Shown piece after piece: positions 1 through 11,000 of a stretch of 46,734 nucleotides of DNA (position 1 is its first letter; every line of letters begins with the position of its first letter). A model generated the notes under the pieces. That model saw nothing but the letters and a program-made list of their open reading frames with translations, was not told where the DNA came from and did not search any database. The stretch lies in contig NC_049994.1 of the NCBI RefSeq assembly GCF_000003815.2, positions 12,653,989 to 12,700,722 of the forward strand, written 5' to 3'. The position numbers and the translations under genes were made by a program. The DNA is from Branchiostoma floridae. Its lineage: Eukaryota; Chordata; Leptocardii; Amphioxiformes; Branchiostomatidae.

Positions 1-120
1 AGGGATATATGTCATTTATAAAATGAAGGAACGAATGAATGAAGACCTTTATTGCACATTTTTCATAAAGTACTGATGGCGGTACTAGTAAAAGGACGCA
101 AATTTGGCTAAAGTTACTTC
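1..120. repeat. Retroelement-like tail
   Basis: The first 60 bases contain a short GAAYGAATGAATGAA-type iteration followed by CTTTATTGCAC. A similar GAATGAATGAATGTTTAATATTG tail appears at 1714-1737. Such iterated tails are common at the ends of non-LTR retroelements. No coding sequence is visible here. The family is unknown and this is a weak assignment. Confidence 0.3.
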
Positions 121-288
121 GTGCAAAGAAACCTTCGTGTAAAGTGGTGTATTTTATTCGTTGTACATGTGTAATTGAAAGGTAGATATATGTATATGTG
201 TAAGAGGTGTTTAAGGGATAGCTGTCATTATAACAATAAGCAACTTTATTGGGTGATTGTGATAGATATAGCCCTTTTGGGAACGATT

Positions 289-309
289 TGGGTGGCCCTG
301 AAAAGGGCC
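289..309 (-). promoter_or_regulatory. Histone-type mRNA 3' stem-loop without a histone gene
   Basis: On the minus strand this reads GGCCCTTTTCAGGGCC followed by ACCCA. That is a six-base-pair stem with a TTTC loop and the downstream ACC(C)A of the replication-dependent histone 3' processing signal, the SLBP target in known metazoan genes. No histone reading frame lies upstream on the minus strand (positions 310-800), which is G/C-rich repeat-like DNA. It may be the remnant of a histone gene copy, part of a repeat, or coincidence. Confidence 0.45.
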
Positions 310-2039
310 GGGGTGCTGTGAGTGCCTCCTCGCCGTGGTTGTTGTTGTCGATGGAGCGGCGCCGCTGACCCTCCAGGTGGTGGAGGTCGGCCATGGGTGC
401 GCGGCATAGCCGCGCTCTTGGGGAGCACGAGAGAGGGGTGTCCCCCCTCTCGTTGGGGGGGTTTGGGGGGCCTCCCCCGAGAACTTTTTAAAATAAAGAG
501 GCTCTCTGGTGCATTTTAGAGCCATTTCTGTGCATAAATAACCAACGGATCAACACTGACTTTTAGGGCTGAACAAATATAATAAACGAACGAACACTGA
601 TTTTTATAGTTAGCAATCTCACATTCAACAATCATATTTTTGGCCTGGGGGAACGGCCATCGAAACATGTCTTGAGCTGGGGGGAGGGCCATTGAAAAAA
701 AATTGCCTAAGGGGCCTTAAAAATAGAAGCAAAATGTGCCCCTGAAATGCAGGAAATGAAGTTTCAGGTGGTCAAGATTTCAATTTTTCTCTGGACGTGC
801 CTGGCGACGCCTTGCGCCTCCGGCGCCCACGACGCTCTGGCGCTCGTCAAAAATCTTTTCCCCTGACAGAAATGTCATTACATTTAGCATAGTCTACCAG
901 CAAAGCTTATCCCTCAAAGTGCAGAAAATCCTGTATCAGAGGGTTCAAATTTCAACATTTTTCTCCAGACCTACCTTGCGACGGCTCGTGCGCTCGAAGT
1001 TGTGAAAAAACGTTGGGGGCGTCGTCGCCGTCAATAATGTAAGTTAAAAACCCTACTAAACTATTAAACTATTAAACTTAGCTTAGTCTGCCAGCAAATT
1101 TGTCCATCAAAAGTTAGGAAAGATCGTTTCAGATAGTCAAGATTTCAAATTTTCCCGGGAGAGCATGCCCCGGACCCCCTAGGATTACGTCAATATAGTT
1201 CGCCCTCCCCATAAGAAATTTGCTGCAGCCGCCTCTGTCGTGTAATTCCATGTTCGCACGAAGTTAACGAAGACTATATAGAAACTAAAATTGGTATCAA
1301 TATCAATCCTGTGTGCATCGGTTCTTTGTAAACACAATGGTTCACGGACGACAACGGGATAAAACATTACGATGTTTACTTTCTTGACAGCGGGCTCTCT
1401 GCTGCGTGCATATGATCGACGTAATCATGCATATGATGGCGCGAAAATTTTTCGTCAAGTCTGTTGCTTGGCCGAAATAACTCCCGTTTTGGAATGATTA
1501 CAGCAGTATTAAAGCGGTTTTCGTCACGATATAGCTACCCAAATCTTTTCCAGAACATTACCTTAGTTGTAGTGTAGTGGAAAAGATCGCCGTTTTTGTT
1601 TTTACCTGACCCATTTTGCATCAGCCCTCCCCCCGGTAAATATCGTCAAGTCCCTAAGCGGAGACATATCGTAAGTTTGACACATTTTTACTCCTGACAT
1701 TTACCGTCAAAGTATGAATGAATGAATGTTTAATATTGTATCTTGCATCGCTCAGTCCACGTGGGCTAATAGGGCACCAAAATAACAAATATGATAACAA
1801 TATTAGAGTCAGATGGAACATAAGCGAGTTTCGAAGGAGTGCGGGGGTATTGCCAACTTCCTGGTTACGGAACATTCTGGCCGGCTATGCCCGCAAAGAC
1901 CGACGCAATGAGGAAGTAAAAGCGACAGGAGTGCGCTTTGGCATGGTTGGTTAGCGGCTTTGTATTGTCGCCGCTCCGCTGCAACTTTCGCTGATTTTCT
2001 GGATTTCTTTGTGGAATTCCTTTTTTTTTTGTGGTCCAG

Positions 2040-2112
2040 CCGAATTTTTTTTGGGGTCCAGCCAAAGGGGGGGCGCGCACCGGGTGCGCCCCCCCCTAAA
2101 TCCGCGCCTGTG
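2040..2112. mobile_element. Transposon terminus-like palindrome
   Basis: A G-run/GCGC...GCGC/C-run palindrome at 2067-2096 is followed directly by TAAATCCGCGCCTG. G/C-rich palindromes ending this way are often seen at termini of DNA transposons in invertebrate genomes (general recollection). The partner terminus was not found. Upstream at 2030-2062 there are two GTCCAGCC repeats. Otherwise 1-2533 shows no gene. Confidence 0.3.
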
Positions 2113-2533
2113 TAGAGACTTGCAAGAGGCTGTACAGCCTTAACTTACGTTAATTGAAGAAACTTTCGCAGTGGTTTAATGTTTCGCGGTTTTCGGGGTG
2201 GCCACTTCACCAAGAACTTGAAACCACCGCGAACATTTTTCTATGGCAGTAAGAGAGTATAGTGCATGGTGCTACTGCGAGCTTAAAACCACTTCGAAAG
2301 TCCTTTTTCTCGCTACCGCGAAATTAAATCCCCGCGAGCTTAAATGCATTTACAGTAACTGCTAACAGAATCAGAGAGAGCCCCCTCAATCTAAGCTGTA
2401 CCTGTCCTTGGTGCTGAATGACTTTCTACTTGGTGTCATTGGTCAGTTTGGAACTTGGGAGAATTAAGCATTATATCTTACTAGTAGACATACAATCTAG
2501 GCCTAAAATTGAGGAACAATAGCAACCGAAAGA

Positions 2534-2633
2534 NNNNNNNNNNNNNNNNNNNNNNNNNNNNNNNNNNNNNNNNNNNNNNNNNNNNNNNNNNNNNNNNNNN
2601 NNNNNNNNNNNNNNNNNNNNNNNNNNNNNNNNN
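2534..2633. other. Assembly gap (100 N)
   Basis: Exactly 100 unresolved bases, the conventional size for a gap of unknown length. Any exon or repeat here is invisible. Confidence 0.99.
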
Positions 2634-2742
2634 GACGGTAACATCGGGCGTAGGTTTGATTGTCCTAAACGTTTATTTGAGTCTTCCTCCCAAGACTGTT
2701 GTTAGCTATGTGGACTTCTGATGTTTTTTGTACAATTCTGAA

Positions 2743-2878
2743 GTTCAATTGAAACGTGTAAGATGTAGGCCCTGCTGTGCATTTTCACCATCCATGGTGG
2801 ACATCATATATCATATGCTTCTCACTCGAGAGGTCGTGGAATTCCGCAGCTAATTTGGACGGGACTTTCCACAGGTAA
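2743..2878 (+). repeat. Upstream duplicated block, copy 1, with a kappaB site
   Basis: About 135 bp, starting at GTTCAATTGAAACGTG and ending after GGGACTTTCC, recurs at 3939-4063 with strong similarity: shared TGTAAGATGTAGGCCCTGCTGTG, CTCACTCGAGAGGTCG and TTGGACGGGACTTTCCAC. GGGACTTTCC at 2861-2870 fits the NF-kB consensus GGGRNNYYCC exactly. The block lies about 2.9 kb upstream of the CARD gene start. It could be a duplicated enhancer or promoter fragment, or simply a repeat. Confidence 0.55.
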
Positions 2879-3326
2879 AGTTTTGCTTCCCGTACCAAAT
2901 GCTCCATCGGAGGCGCGTTTTTTGCAGCCCAGTAAAAGTAATTTCTCTTTAATACCAGTGGAAAGTTAATCTCATACCAATCATGATATGGTCCCGATAA
3001 GAGACCAGGCGCTGAGACACATCTAGAATATTAATTGTGTTTCCTGTCTTGGTACGAGGGTGAGTCATAAAGTAATGCAAGTGGTTCCATAATTACCTGC
3101 TTAAAAAAAGCAGGTCTTGATTCTAACCAATATCTTTAGAACCTATGATTACCTATGGATGGATTGCGATCACGTTTGCTATGGGGGTAGATATTTTTTA
3201 GCCATTATGCTATAGCGTGCATTAGAAGTTTGTTGCAGTTTTGTGATTCGTTTTTGAAAAATACTTACATCCCTTTTTGACAGGAGTAGGGTGGTTCCAG
3301 TAACTGATACAGTAACTCATAAAGCA

Positions 3327-3488
3327 TACCATCCCTGTCACCACTGGTGCGGGGTGAATCACTATATACACATTAGGGATATGAAGCTGATTGCTGCACA
3401 TTATCCACAACTAGTAGAAAGAGTAACTGTGACCATCCCTGTCACCTCTGTATGATATGAACCATTATATACACATTAGGGATATGTA
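3327..3488 (+). repeat. Short direct repeat pair
   Basis: ACCATCCCTGTCACC..., followed by ACTATATACACATTAGGGATATG in one copy (3327-3382) and by ATTATATACACATTAGGGATATG in the other (3432-3486). The units are about 55-60 bp and spaced about 105 bp. The second copy abuts the GGACC-type element that starts at 3494. No function visible. Confidence 0.5.
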
Positions 3489-3493
3489 CCAGG

Positions 3494-3728
3494 TAGGGCT
3501 GGGTACCGGTACAGTGTACCGGTACAAAACCGGTTTTTCTTATTGGACCCGTCCAGAAAAACCGGACCTGTAAAAATACGGTGAACCGGATGTTAGATTT
3601 ACTAGATAATGAAGAGGTTTTTCGGCAGATATTCACATGTTTGGGGATTGCAGATTGAAGAAAATAACAAGAGTGAAGTAGAGTACAGTTCATTGTAATC
3701 TCTACCAAGTTTTACAGTCAATCGTATA
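3494..3728 (+). mobile_element. GGACC-type element, copy 1 (truncated)
   Basis: It begins TAGGGCTGGGTACCGGTAC, then ACCGGT/GGACC-rich DNA, and continues through GAAAATAACAAGAGTGAAGT to TTTTACAGTCAATCGT. The same order of landmarks is found inverted at 15093-15506 and direct at 33531-33840, so this is one family with three copies. This copy lacks the second terminus. It looks like a non-autonomous DNA transposon; no protein is encoded. Confidence 0.6.
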
Positions 3729-3938
3729 GTGGCAGTTAACGTACAATTAACAATTTCTGTAACCAATTTTTGCTATAGTAGGAAACTGAGCCTGCACATG
3801 TATTAAGCTGCATTTCTCTATAAGCCACATGCTTATTTTCAACTCTGAAATCCGATCGGTTTTTCTTTTTTCGTTGCTGGTGTAGAGTGAGGTACAAGGG
3901 GTCGTCAGGGTTAGAATATTTTGTACAATTAGTGAACG

Positions 3939-4063
3939 GTTCAATTGAAACGTGTAAGATGTAGGCCCTGCTGTGTTTTCGCCATCCACTAGCACTGCAA
4001 ACATCATCTCACTCGAGAGGTCGGGGAATTCCGCCTATTTTGGACGGGACTTTCCACGGGTAA
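3939..4063 (+). repeat. Upstream duplicated block, copy 2, with paired kappaB sites
   Basis: Second copy of the block at 2743-2878. It contains two sequences that fit GGGRNNYYCC: GGGGAATTCC at 4023-4032 and GGGACTTTCC at 4046-4055, 23 bp apart start to start. In copy 1 the first of these is GTGGAATTCC, a non-match. It lies 1.7 kb upstream of the first coding exon of the CARD gene and could be its enhancer; an untranslated first exon may lie in between. Confidence 0.55.
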
Positions 4064-5759
4064 CGTTTAGCGGGCATAAAAAGAACGGAGATCGTGGGAC
4101 ATTCAACTGGTTTTACAATGATGTGATATTTTCATTCCTTTTCAACAGTTTTGAAAATAGTTTTGAGGAGTCAGCTTTTTTTACTACGATTACTTTACGG
4201 CCCCGCAAACTCCACGGTGGTGTGAGTGGCACGGTTACGGCTGCAAACATCTGAATTATTGATCTCGCACATGTATATGTAAGCATATGATTAAGCAATT
4301 AATTAACCCAAGTACATGTTAAAGTTAAAGTCCCTCCTGTATCAAATGCTGCATCGAGCGGTGCGGCTTCTGTAGCCTTGAGCCACACAAATTTGTACAA
4401 TCACTATCAGAAGGAGGCGTCACTGGTGTGTTTCTTCAACTAACATACTCTTTCCTAGTCTATATGACACAACTCTGCTGTGGAGGGGCTGTAACTGACC
4501 CCTCCCCGCAGAGTTTGTTCCCCTCTTCATAAGCTGGGGGGGGGGGGGGGGGGACTATTTCAGAAAATAGTAACACCAATTAGCCTCTACCATTAGGCTC
4601 CGGGGATCGGTAGTCTTATGGTAAAAATTGGACAAATAGAGTCAATAGTAGTTATTTCGGGATTAGATTGGCAAAGTACTTTTATTAAAAATGGCTGGAA
4701 ATTAAGACTTATTGTAGTTAAATGATCGATTGTGGATTATCTCTTTAATGCTGGATTTTGGTTATGGTATGATCAATAGTAGCACGATATAAGATAAATC
4801 TACAGGGTAGAATAGTGCAAGTTAGACCGCGTAAATCTCTATTCATGTAAAACTATAATGAGCAGAGGCGCCTTAAAATGACGTCTGCGTTTTTACCTAC
4901 TGACCTCTCTGATATCATAGTAGCCTATTGTCACAAGAGAAGCCGTCAATATGCACTTTCTGTTTTGGCTTTGCTCTTTGATTTTTTTCTTGTACATGGA
5001 AGGAGCATGTGACCCAAGATATTGCTTCGATTACCGATGCGCATTTGATTAATCGATTTGATGACTGATACATTAGAGTATTTTTGAATTTCGGAAATAC
5101 ATAAGAAAAGCAAAACAGTATAATCAACACATTTAGAGTTACTTGAAAACAATGCCGGGGCTTGGACCCTGTTTGGCTACTGATATGTTACTTTGATGGC
5201 CTGAGGGTAGTATTTTATTTTGGCTTTCTTCCAGAAATACGTTACCGAGTGTTTACCTAGCGTAGCGTAGGGTCACCCAAGGTCACCAGACAGATAGAGT
5301 TTACAGATAGACAGACATTAGTTAATTTCCGCCACTATTTTTCACCACTAATCAACGTCAGGAGAAAATTGTTCCAATTATCACCTCAGGAATAAACAAT
5401 AACCATCTTATACAGAAAGCCACACCACACAGGAGAGGCTAATCATACTGGTCGTCGATATGTCTTGTAGATAAGCATAAACTTGAACATGAAAGGTGAC
5501 ATAAGACAGACAAAAAAAAACATGGTGTGGAAAGCGATATGCATGTTTAATCTACTGTATTCAAGCCATTACGCACAAATCACGTATAACTAAACGAGTG
5601 TACTGTACAATCACTAGTAAGTGCTTGCTTTATATACACTGCACAATTAGTTAATTCGTGGACGTAATATAAGATTAATTTTTTTGACTCGTTGATGCTA
5701 AAGGTTCCTCACTCGTTTATATTTCCTCTAAACTATGACATACAGTAAGGGGCTGCTCC
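4064..5759. other. Upstream intergenic region of the CARD gene
   Basis: No convincing coding sequence. It contains a G-run of about 15 at 4540 and AT-rich DNA. Sequence at 4330-4365 (GTATCAAATGCTGCATCG) resembles 2890-2912, again pointing to local duplication. No TATA box can be assigned with confidence, and the transcription start is not visible. Confidence 0.4.
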
Positions 5760-5864
5760 ATGACCATGGACAAGAGTCAGTTCTTCAATGCTGCAGGGGA
5801 CGGTGATGTAGAGACTGTCAGGAGGGGCCTGGAAGAAGGGATGGACATCAACATGACTTCTGTG
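5760..5864 (+). CDS. First coding exon: ankyrin N-cap
   Basis: Encodes MDKSQFFNAAGDGDVETV followed by RRGLEEGMDINMTSV, the second half of an ankyrin-type helix pair. It ends in phase 0 at GTG|GTATGT. Every ankyrin exon downstream begins in phase 0, so this cap can join any of them. The next usable exon lies 3.5 kb away across a transposon-rich intron. Confidence 0.75.
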
Positions 5865-8055
5865 GTATGTACAAGGAGGTCCAGAAAGGCGAATTCTAGA
5901 GAGCGTGAAGTAAGACTAATCAACAATTCAATAATTTCTAAGTTATGAAAGTGATAAATGGAGGAGGTTGTATATTATCTAATCTCCTTGAATCAACGAA
6001 GCAGTCGCAAAAGGCCAACATATGCTGTAAATAAAATCAAAATGAATACATAGGAAAGCATACACTAATGTCAATGTCGATTCCAAGGTCAAAGAAGAAT
6101 ATATGAAAACAAAAATCTATGATCGGTATTAAAGATCTATAACCGGTATTAAAATTCTGTATTTGGTCATTTGTCCAACCTTCCTGACCACTTAGATTTT
6201 ATAATGACGGCACATTTTTTGGCCAAACTTTTTTTATTCGCACGTTTGCATCGGTTTTCGAGTTCCCAGAGGATGACATCCATGCAATGAAATCAACGTG
6301 CCATGATTTCAAGTACCAGAGTTACCACTTACCAGCCTAGGATCTGATGTGTTTGAAAATTCGTACTTTCCCAGAACTATCGTAGAGTGGACTTTGTTAT
6401 CACAAAGCACAGTAGGGGCATCTTCTCTGGATAGTTTCAAAGAACGCTTGCAGATAGATGTGCAAAAGTTAGGTGTGACGGGTCCTTCGGTGTAGTATAT
6501 ATAACCAGCTGCTGCCGCGCCGCGTGCTTGCGAAGCAAGTGTGTTACGCCGAAGGGCGGTTACACCGGATTTATTATTTTTTAATCTTTATTTTTAATTT
6601 TTTTTTATTGAACAAACACATAAAGGCAAAATAACAGACGAGTAGCGGCCCACTCAAGTTAAGACAACTTATATCGGTACCGCTATTAAAAGAAATATAA
6701 GAGTAACATGTGATTGCCAAGATGCAATAAATCTGTACAAATGGTATACTAAGTATATTGACTGGTGGAAGCGCAAGTCCTGGTACCCCCCCCCCCCCCC
6801 CGGGAATTTTGGTAGGACACGGGAAAAACATGGTTAGAAACGGCCAGTTTGCACAATGAAGTTCTGAGTTGAAGACATAATCAAACAGTTTGTGGAATAG
6901 TTGCAAAGGGAAGTACCAAAAAGTAGTAAATGTTTGATTTCACCATCAGAAAGAGAGAAAATATCGAAAAGATGTCCTACGATCCTTGAAAGTTTGCCGA
7001 AGAGAGTGTGATGAGGATTATTATGTAATGGGCAGTGAAGTAGGAAATGAGAAATCGATTCGCATTGGCACCCGCAGCTACAGGCTGGACTACCAGTTAG
7101 CTCACGACTGAAAAGACTGTCATTCAAGCTACAGGTGCCAATGCGAAGGCGTGCCAAGAGAGTACAAGCATATCTGGGACCAAAGCTAAAATATCTAAAT
7201 TTAACAGGTTTTACAGATTTAAACAGGTGCACTTTAAACCTAAGGAAGCTGTAACTACGTGTTGCCAAGTCTAACTTGTTCCAGTAACTTAATGAGTAAG
7301 GAACAAAAGACTTTGCAAAACGATTTGTTGAAGCGTCGAGTGATCTTAAATTCATTTTGTTGCGAAGGTCATACGAACATGTTGAGGAAATGATTGAAGG
7401 AAGTAGATCAGACAAATAGCTACGAGTAGAACCATGAATGATTTTGTAGAACAATAAGAGTCTATGAATATGCCTCCTGTCCGATAAGGTCTCCCAGCCA
7501 AGTTCTTTGCAAGCTGAGGAGTACGATGATCCTTTGACAGCACCTGTTACAATAAGAGAGCAGTGGTATTGGATTCGTTCTAAAAGTTGTGATTCTTCAC
7601 ACGTGCAGCCGTGCCAAACGACATCACCGTACTCCAAACACGGACGGATAAATGATTTGTACAATGTTTCCAAAACATTACGAGGGAGTTTAAATTTCAA
7701 CCCTTTGAAAGTAGCTAAGCTTTTAGAAATATTAGACAATATATTGTTGGCGTGGGATTTTCAAGTCATGTCAGAGTTTAAGGTAATCCCGATATGTTTG
7801 TGAGAAGAAACAGACTTAATAATGCAATTGTTTAAAAGCAGAGGTGGGTGCACTAGATTATCTCTTCTGGTTGAGAAACACATTTCAACTGTTTTGGCTG
7901 GGTTCAATTCCATTAACCACTGTACAGCCCATCTGTGTATTTTCTCTAAATCAGCATTTAAACAGGAAGCAGAATAACTCGCGTTATCGACAACATGCAT
8001 AAGTGAACACCGGCTTTATTACCTCCATGAAAAAATGGAGGTATAGTTTTGAGTG

Positions 8056-8098
<43 letters not shown>

Positions 8099-11000
8099 GT
8101 GTGTGTGTGTTTCCGGATATTTGTGGACATCATAACTTGAGAACCTCTCGATGGACTACGATGATATTTGGTATGTGGGTAGGGTTGGAAAGACGAAGGT
8201 CAAGGTCAATTTTGGGCCCCCTGGTGTGTGACCTTGGTACTGCAGCAGAACTTCAATTTTCTGTATCTTTTTACCTGGACATGCTATGGTCTTGATTTCT
8301 TGGTGGCAGATAGCTTTTGATGTAAGGAAGAAATGGTGTATGTTTGGGCCCGCTAGTAGCTTGCTCTGGAACTGCATTTGCATAATCAGAATACAGTGGA
8401 AGCCAGTTAATTGCACGTCGGATAAACGCACACTTCGGTCAATTGCACGGGATCCCAAAATCCCGTGGCTGTGCGGTCAAACTGGGTAACTTCGCATTAT
8501 CGCACACGCCGGATAATTGCACGGGATTCGCTGGCAAATTGGGTGTGCAATTAAGCGGCTTCCACTGTATTTCATGGAGGTATGAGGTCTCCGAACTCTT
8601 GTTGATACAGATACAAATACAGATAGAACGTGACCTTACAACCTACTAATACTAGTAAACAATAACATACTGTATAGTAAGAAAAGTTACAGTGTGTTGA
8701 TTTAGACTTAAGGTATGTGTATCCTCGTTATTATATCTCCATGGAAAATGGAGATATAGTTTTGGGTGTGTCTGTGTGTCTGTGTGTGTGTCTGTGTGTT
8801 TGTTTGTGTTTCCGAACATTTGTGGTCAGCATTAATCAAGAACCTCTTGTTGGATTGTCATGATATTCGGTATGTGGGTAGGTGTTGGAAAGACGAAGGT
8901 CAAGGTCAATGTTGGGCTCCCTGGTATGTGACCTTGGTACTGCAGCAGAAATTCAGTTTTTTGCATCTTTTGACCTGAATGTGCTGGGGTCTTGATTTTT
9001 TGGTGGCAGATAGCTTGTGATGTAAGGAATATGTGGTATATGTTTGGGTCCCCAACAGGTTGCTCTGGAACTGCAGCTGTGTTTTTCTCAAAATCTTCTT
9101 AGGAGGATGATTGGACAAGGGAATGACAAATTTAGATGATATTTGGTATGTAGGTAGCTTAGACAGAGATGTACATAACCAAGTGCAAATTATGCAACGT
9201 GGCACTTAATTTGCATAATTAATGAGGGAAATCTGTATTTGTTGTGTTTGCCATTTTAGGACTCAAATACCTGTCATATATGTAGTTTGTGATAGGTGGT
9301 ACATTAACAATTTACTTTGGGATGACCATTTGCTTTTATATTTAAAATTAACTGTTGTGTTACAGGACGGAGACACAGCCTTACATGCAGCGTGTAGAGG
9401 AGGCCATGACAAGGTTGTGGAGCTGCTCATTAAAAACCAAGCTGATCTCAACTTGACTGACTGTGTAAGTAAAAAACACCAAAGTACATTGTTAGCATGA
9501 AAGTTCTTTCAGTGTTGGGAAGAAAGTTTAACAATTTCTATAAAGTACGTTGTCTTTGTACATGTGCAATGGTCAACAGCAAACAGCCAGATTTCTTTGT
9601 GACCTTTGCTTTAACTGCTGTGTTACAGTTCGTAGATACAGCTTTGCATGAAGCGTGTAGACAAGGTCATGACAAGGTTGCAGAGCTGCTCATGAAGAAC
9701 CAGGCAGATCTCAACGTGCCCAACATGGTGAGTAAAAAAGCATTTGTGTACCTTGTATTTTGTACGGCAACGGCCGACTACTCACCGCAGGATTTCTTTT
9801 TGACCTTTGCTTTTATTACATAAACTGCTATGTTACAGAACGGAGACACAGCTCTACATGTGGCTTGTAAAGAAGGTCATGACAATGTTGTGGAACGGCT
9901 TATCAAGAACCAGGCTGATCTCAGCGTAACTAACTGGGTAAGTAAATGAGCGAATGTGAAAATTTTGTTTGGAAAGATGCAACAGTTGACTAAAAGCAGC
10001 TATATATGCTTTTGTGACCTTCGCTTTAACTGCTGTGTTACAGGACGGATACACAGGTCTGCTTCTGGCGTGTAGAGAAGGTCATGACAAGATTGTGGAG
10101 CTGTTCATTAAGAAGAAGACTGATGTCAACGTGACTAACGAGGTACGTAAAAAGAACTTGATTACATTGTATTTATACAGATGCAATGGCCGACAACAAA
10201 AGGCTGGACTTCTTTGTGTCATTTGCTTTAATTCTTGTATCACAGAACGGAAACACAGGGCTGCTTCTGGCGTGTAGAGGAGGTCATGTCAAGGTTGTGG
10301 AGCTGCTCATTAAGAACCATGCTGATCTTAATGTGACTGACGAGGTAAGTAAACTTGTATTACAGTCCGGAGATACAGTTCTACATAAGGCGTTTAGAGA
10401 AGGTCATGAAAAGGTTGTGGAACTTCTCATTAAAAACAAGGCTGATCTCAACATGACTGACTGGTTAAGTAAAAAAAAAACACTTGAGAACATTGTCCTT
10501 GTACAGATTCAATGGCCAACATCAAACAGCAGGATTGCTTTGTGACCTTTTCCTTTACTGTTATGTTTCAGGACGGAGACACGGGTCTGCATGTAGCGTG
10601 TAGAGGAGGCCATGACAAGGTTGTGGAGCTGCTCATTAAAAACCAAGCTGATCTCAACTTGACTGACTGTGTAAGTAAAAAAAACACCAAAGTACATTGT
10701 TAGCATGAAAGTTCTTTCAGTGTTGGGAAGAAAGTTTAACAATTTCTATAAAGTACGTTGTCTTTGTACATGTGCAATGGTCAACAGCAAACAGCCAGAT
10801 TTCTTTGTGACCTTTGCTTTAACTGTTGTGTTACAGTTCGTAGATACAGCTTTGCATGAAGCGTGTAGACAAGGTCATGACAAGGTTGCAGAGCTGCTCA
10901 TGAAGAACCAGGCAGATCTCAACGTGCCCAACATGGTGAGTAAAAAAGCATTTGTGTACCTTGTATTTTGTACGGCAACGGCCGACTACTCACCGCAGGA

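Larger units (their letters stand above)
5865..9365 (+). other. Intron 1, filled with transposon remnants
   Basis: This 3.5-kb intron contains a plus-strand LINE tail (6241-6564), a minus-strand LINE fragment (6566-8003), two copies of a CTCCATG-hairpin element (8021-8597 and 8731-9085) and a small TA-flanked inverted-repeat element nested in the first. From 5990 to 6240 nothing is recognised. Confidence 0.7.

Noticed and set aside
211-525. Pro/Thr-rich ORFs on both strands near the left end
   Set aside because: G/C-rich repeat-like sequence around the orphan stem-loop; several overlapping frames are open by composition only.
6834-8000. Large minus-strand ORFs as a host gene
   Set aside because: Sequence is the reverse transcriptase tail of a LINE with an in-frame stop and an A-rich tail.
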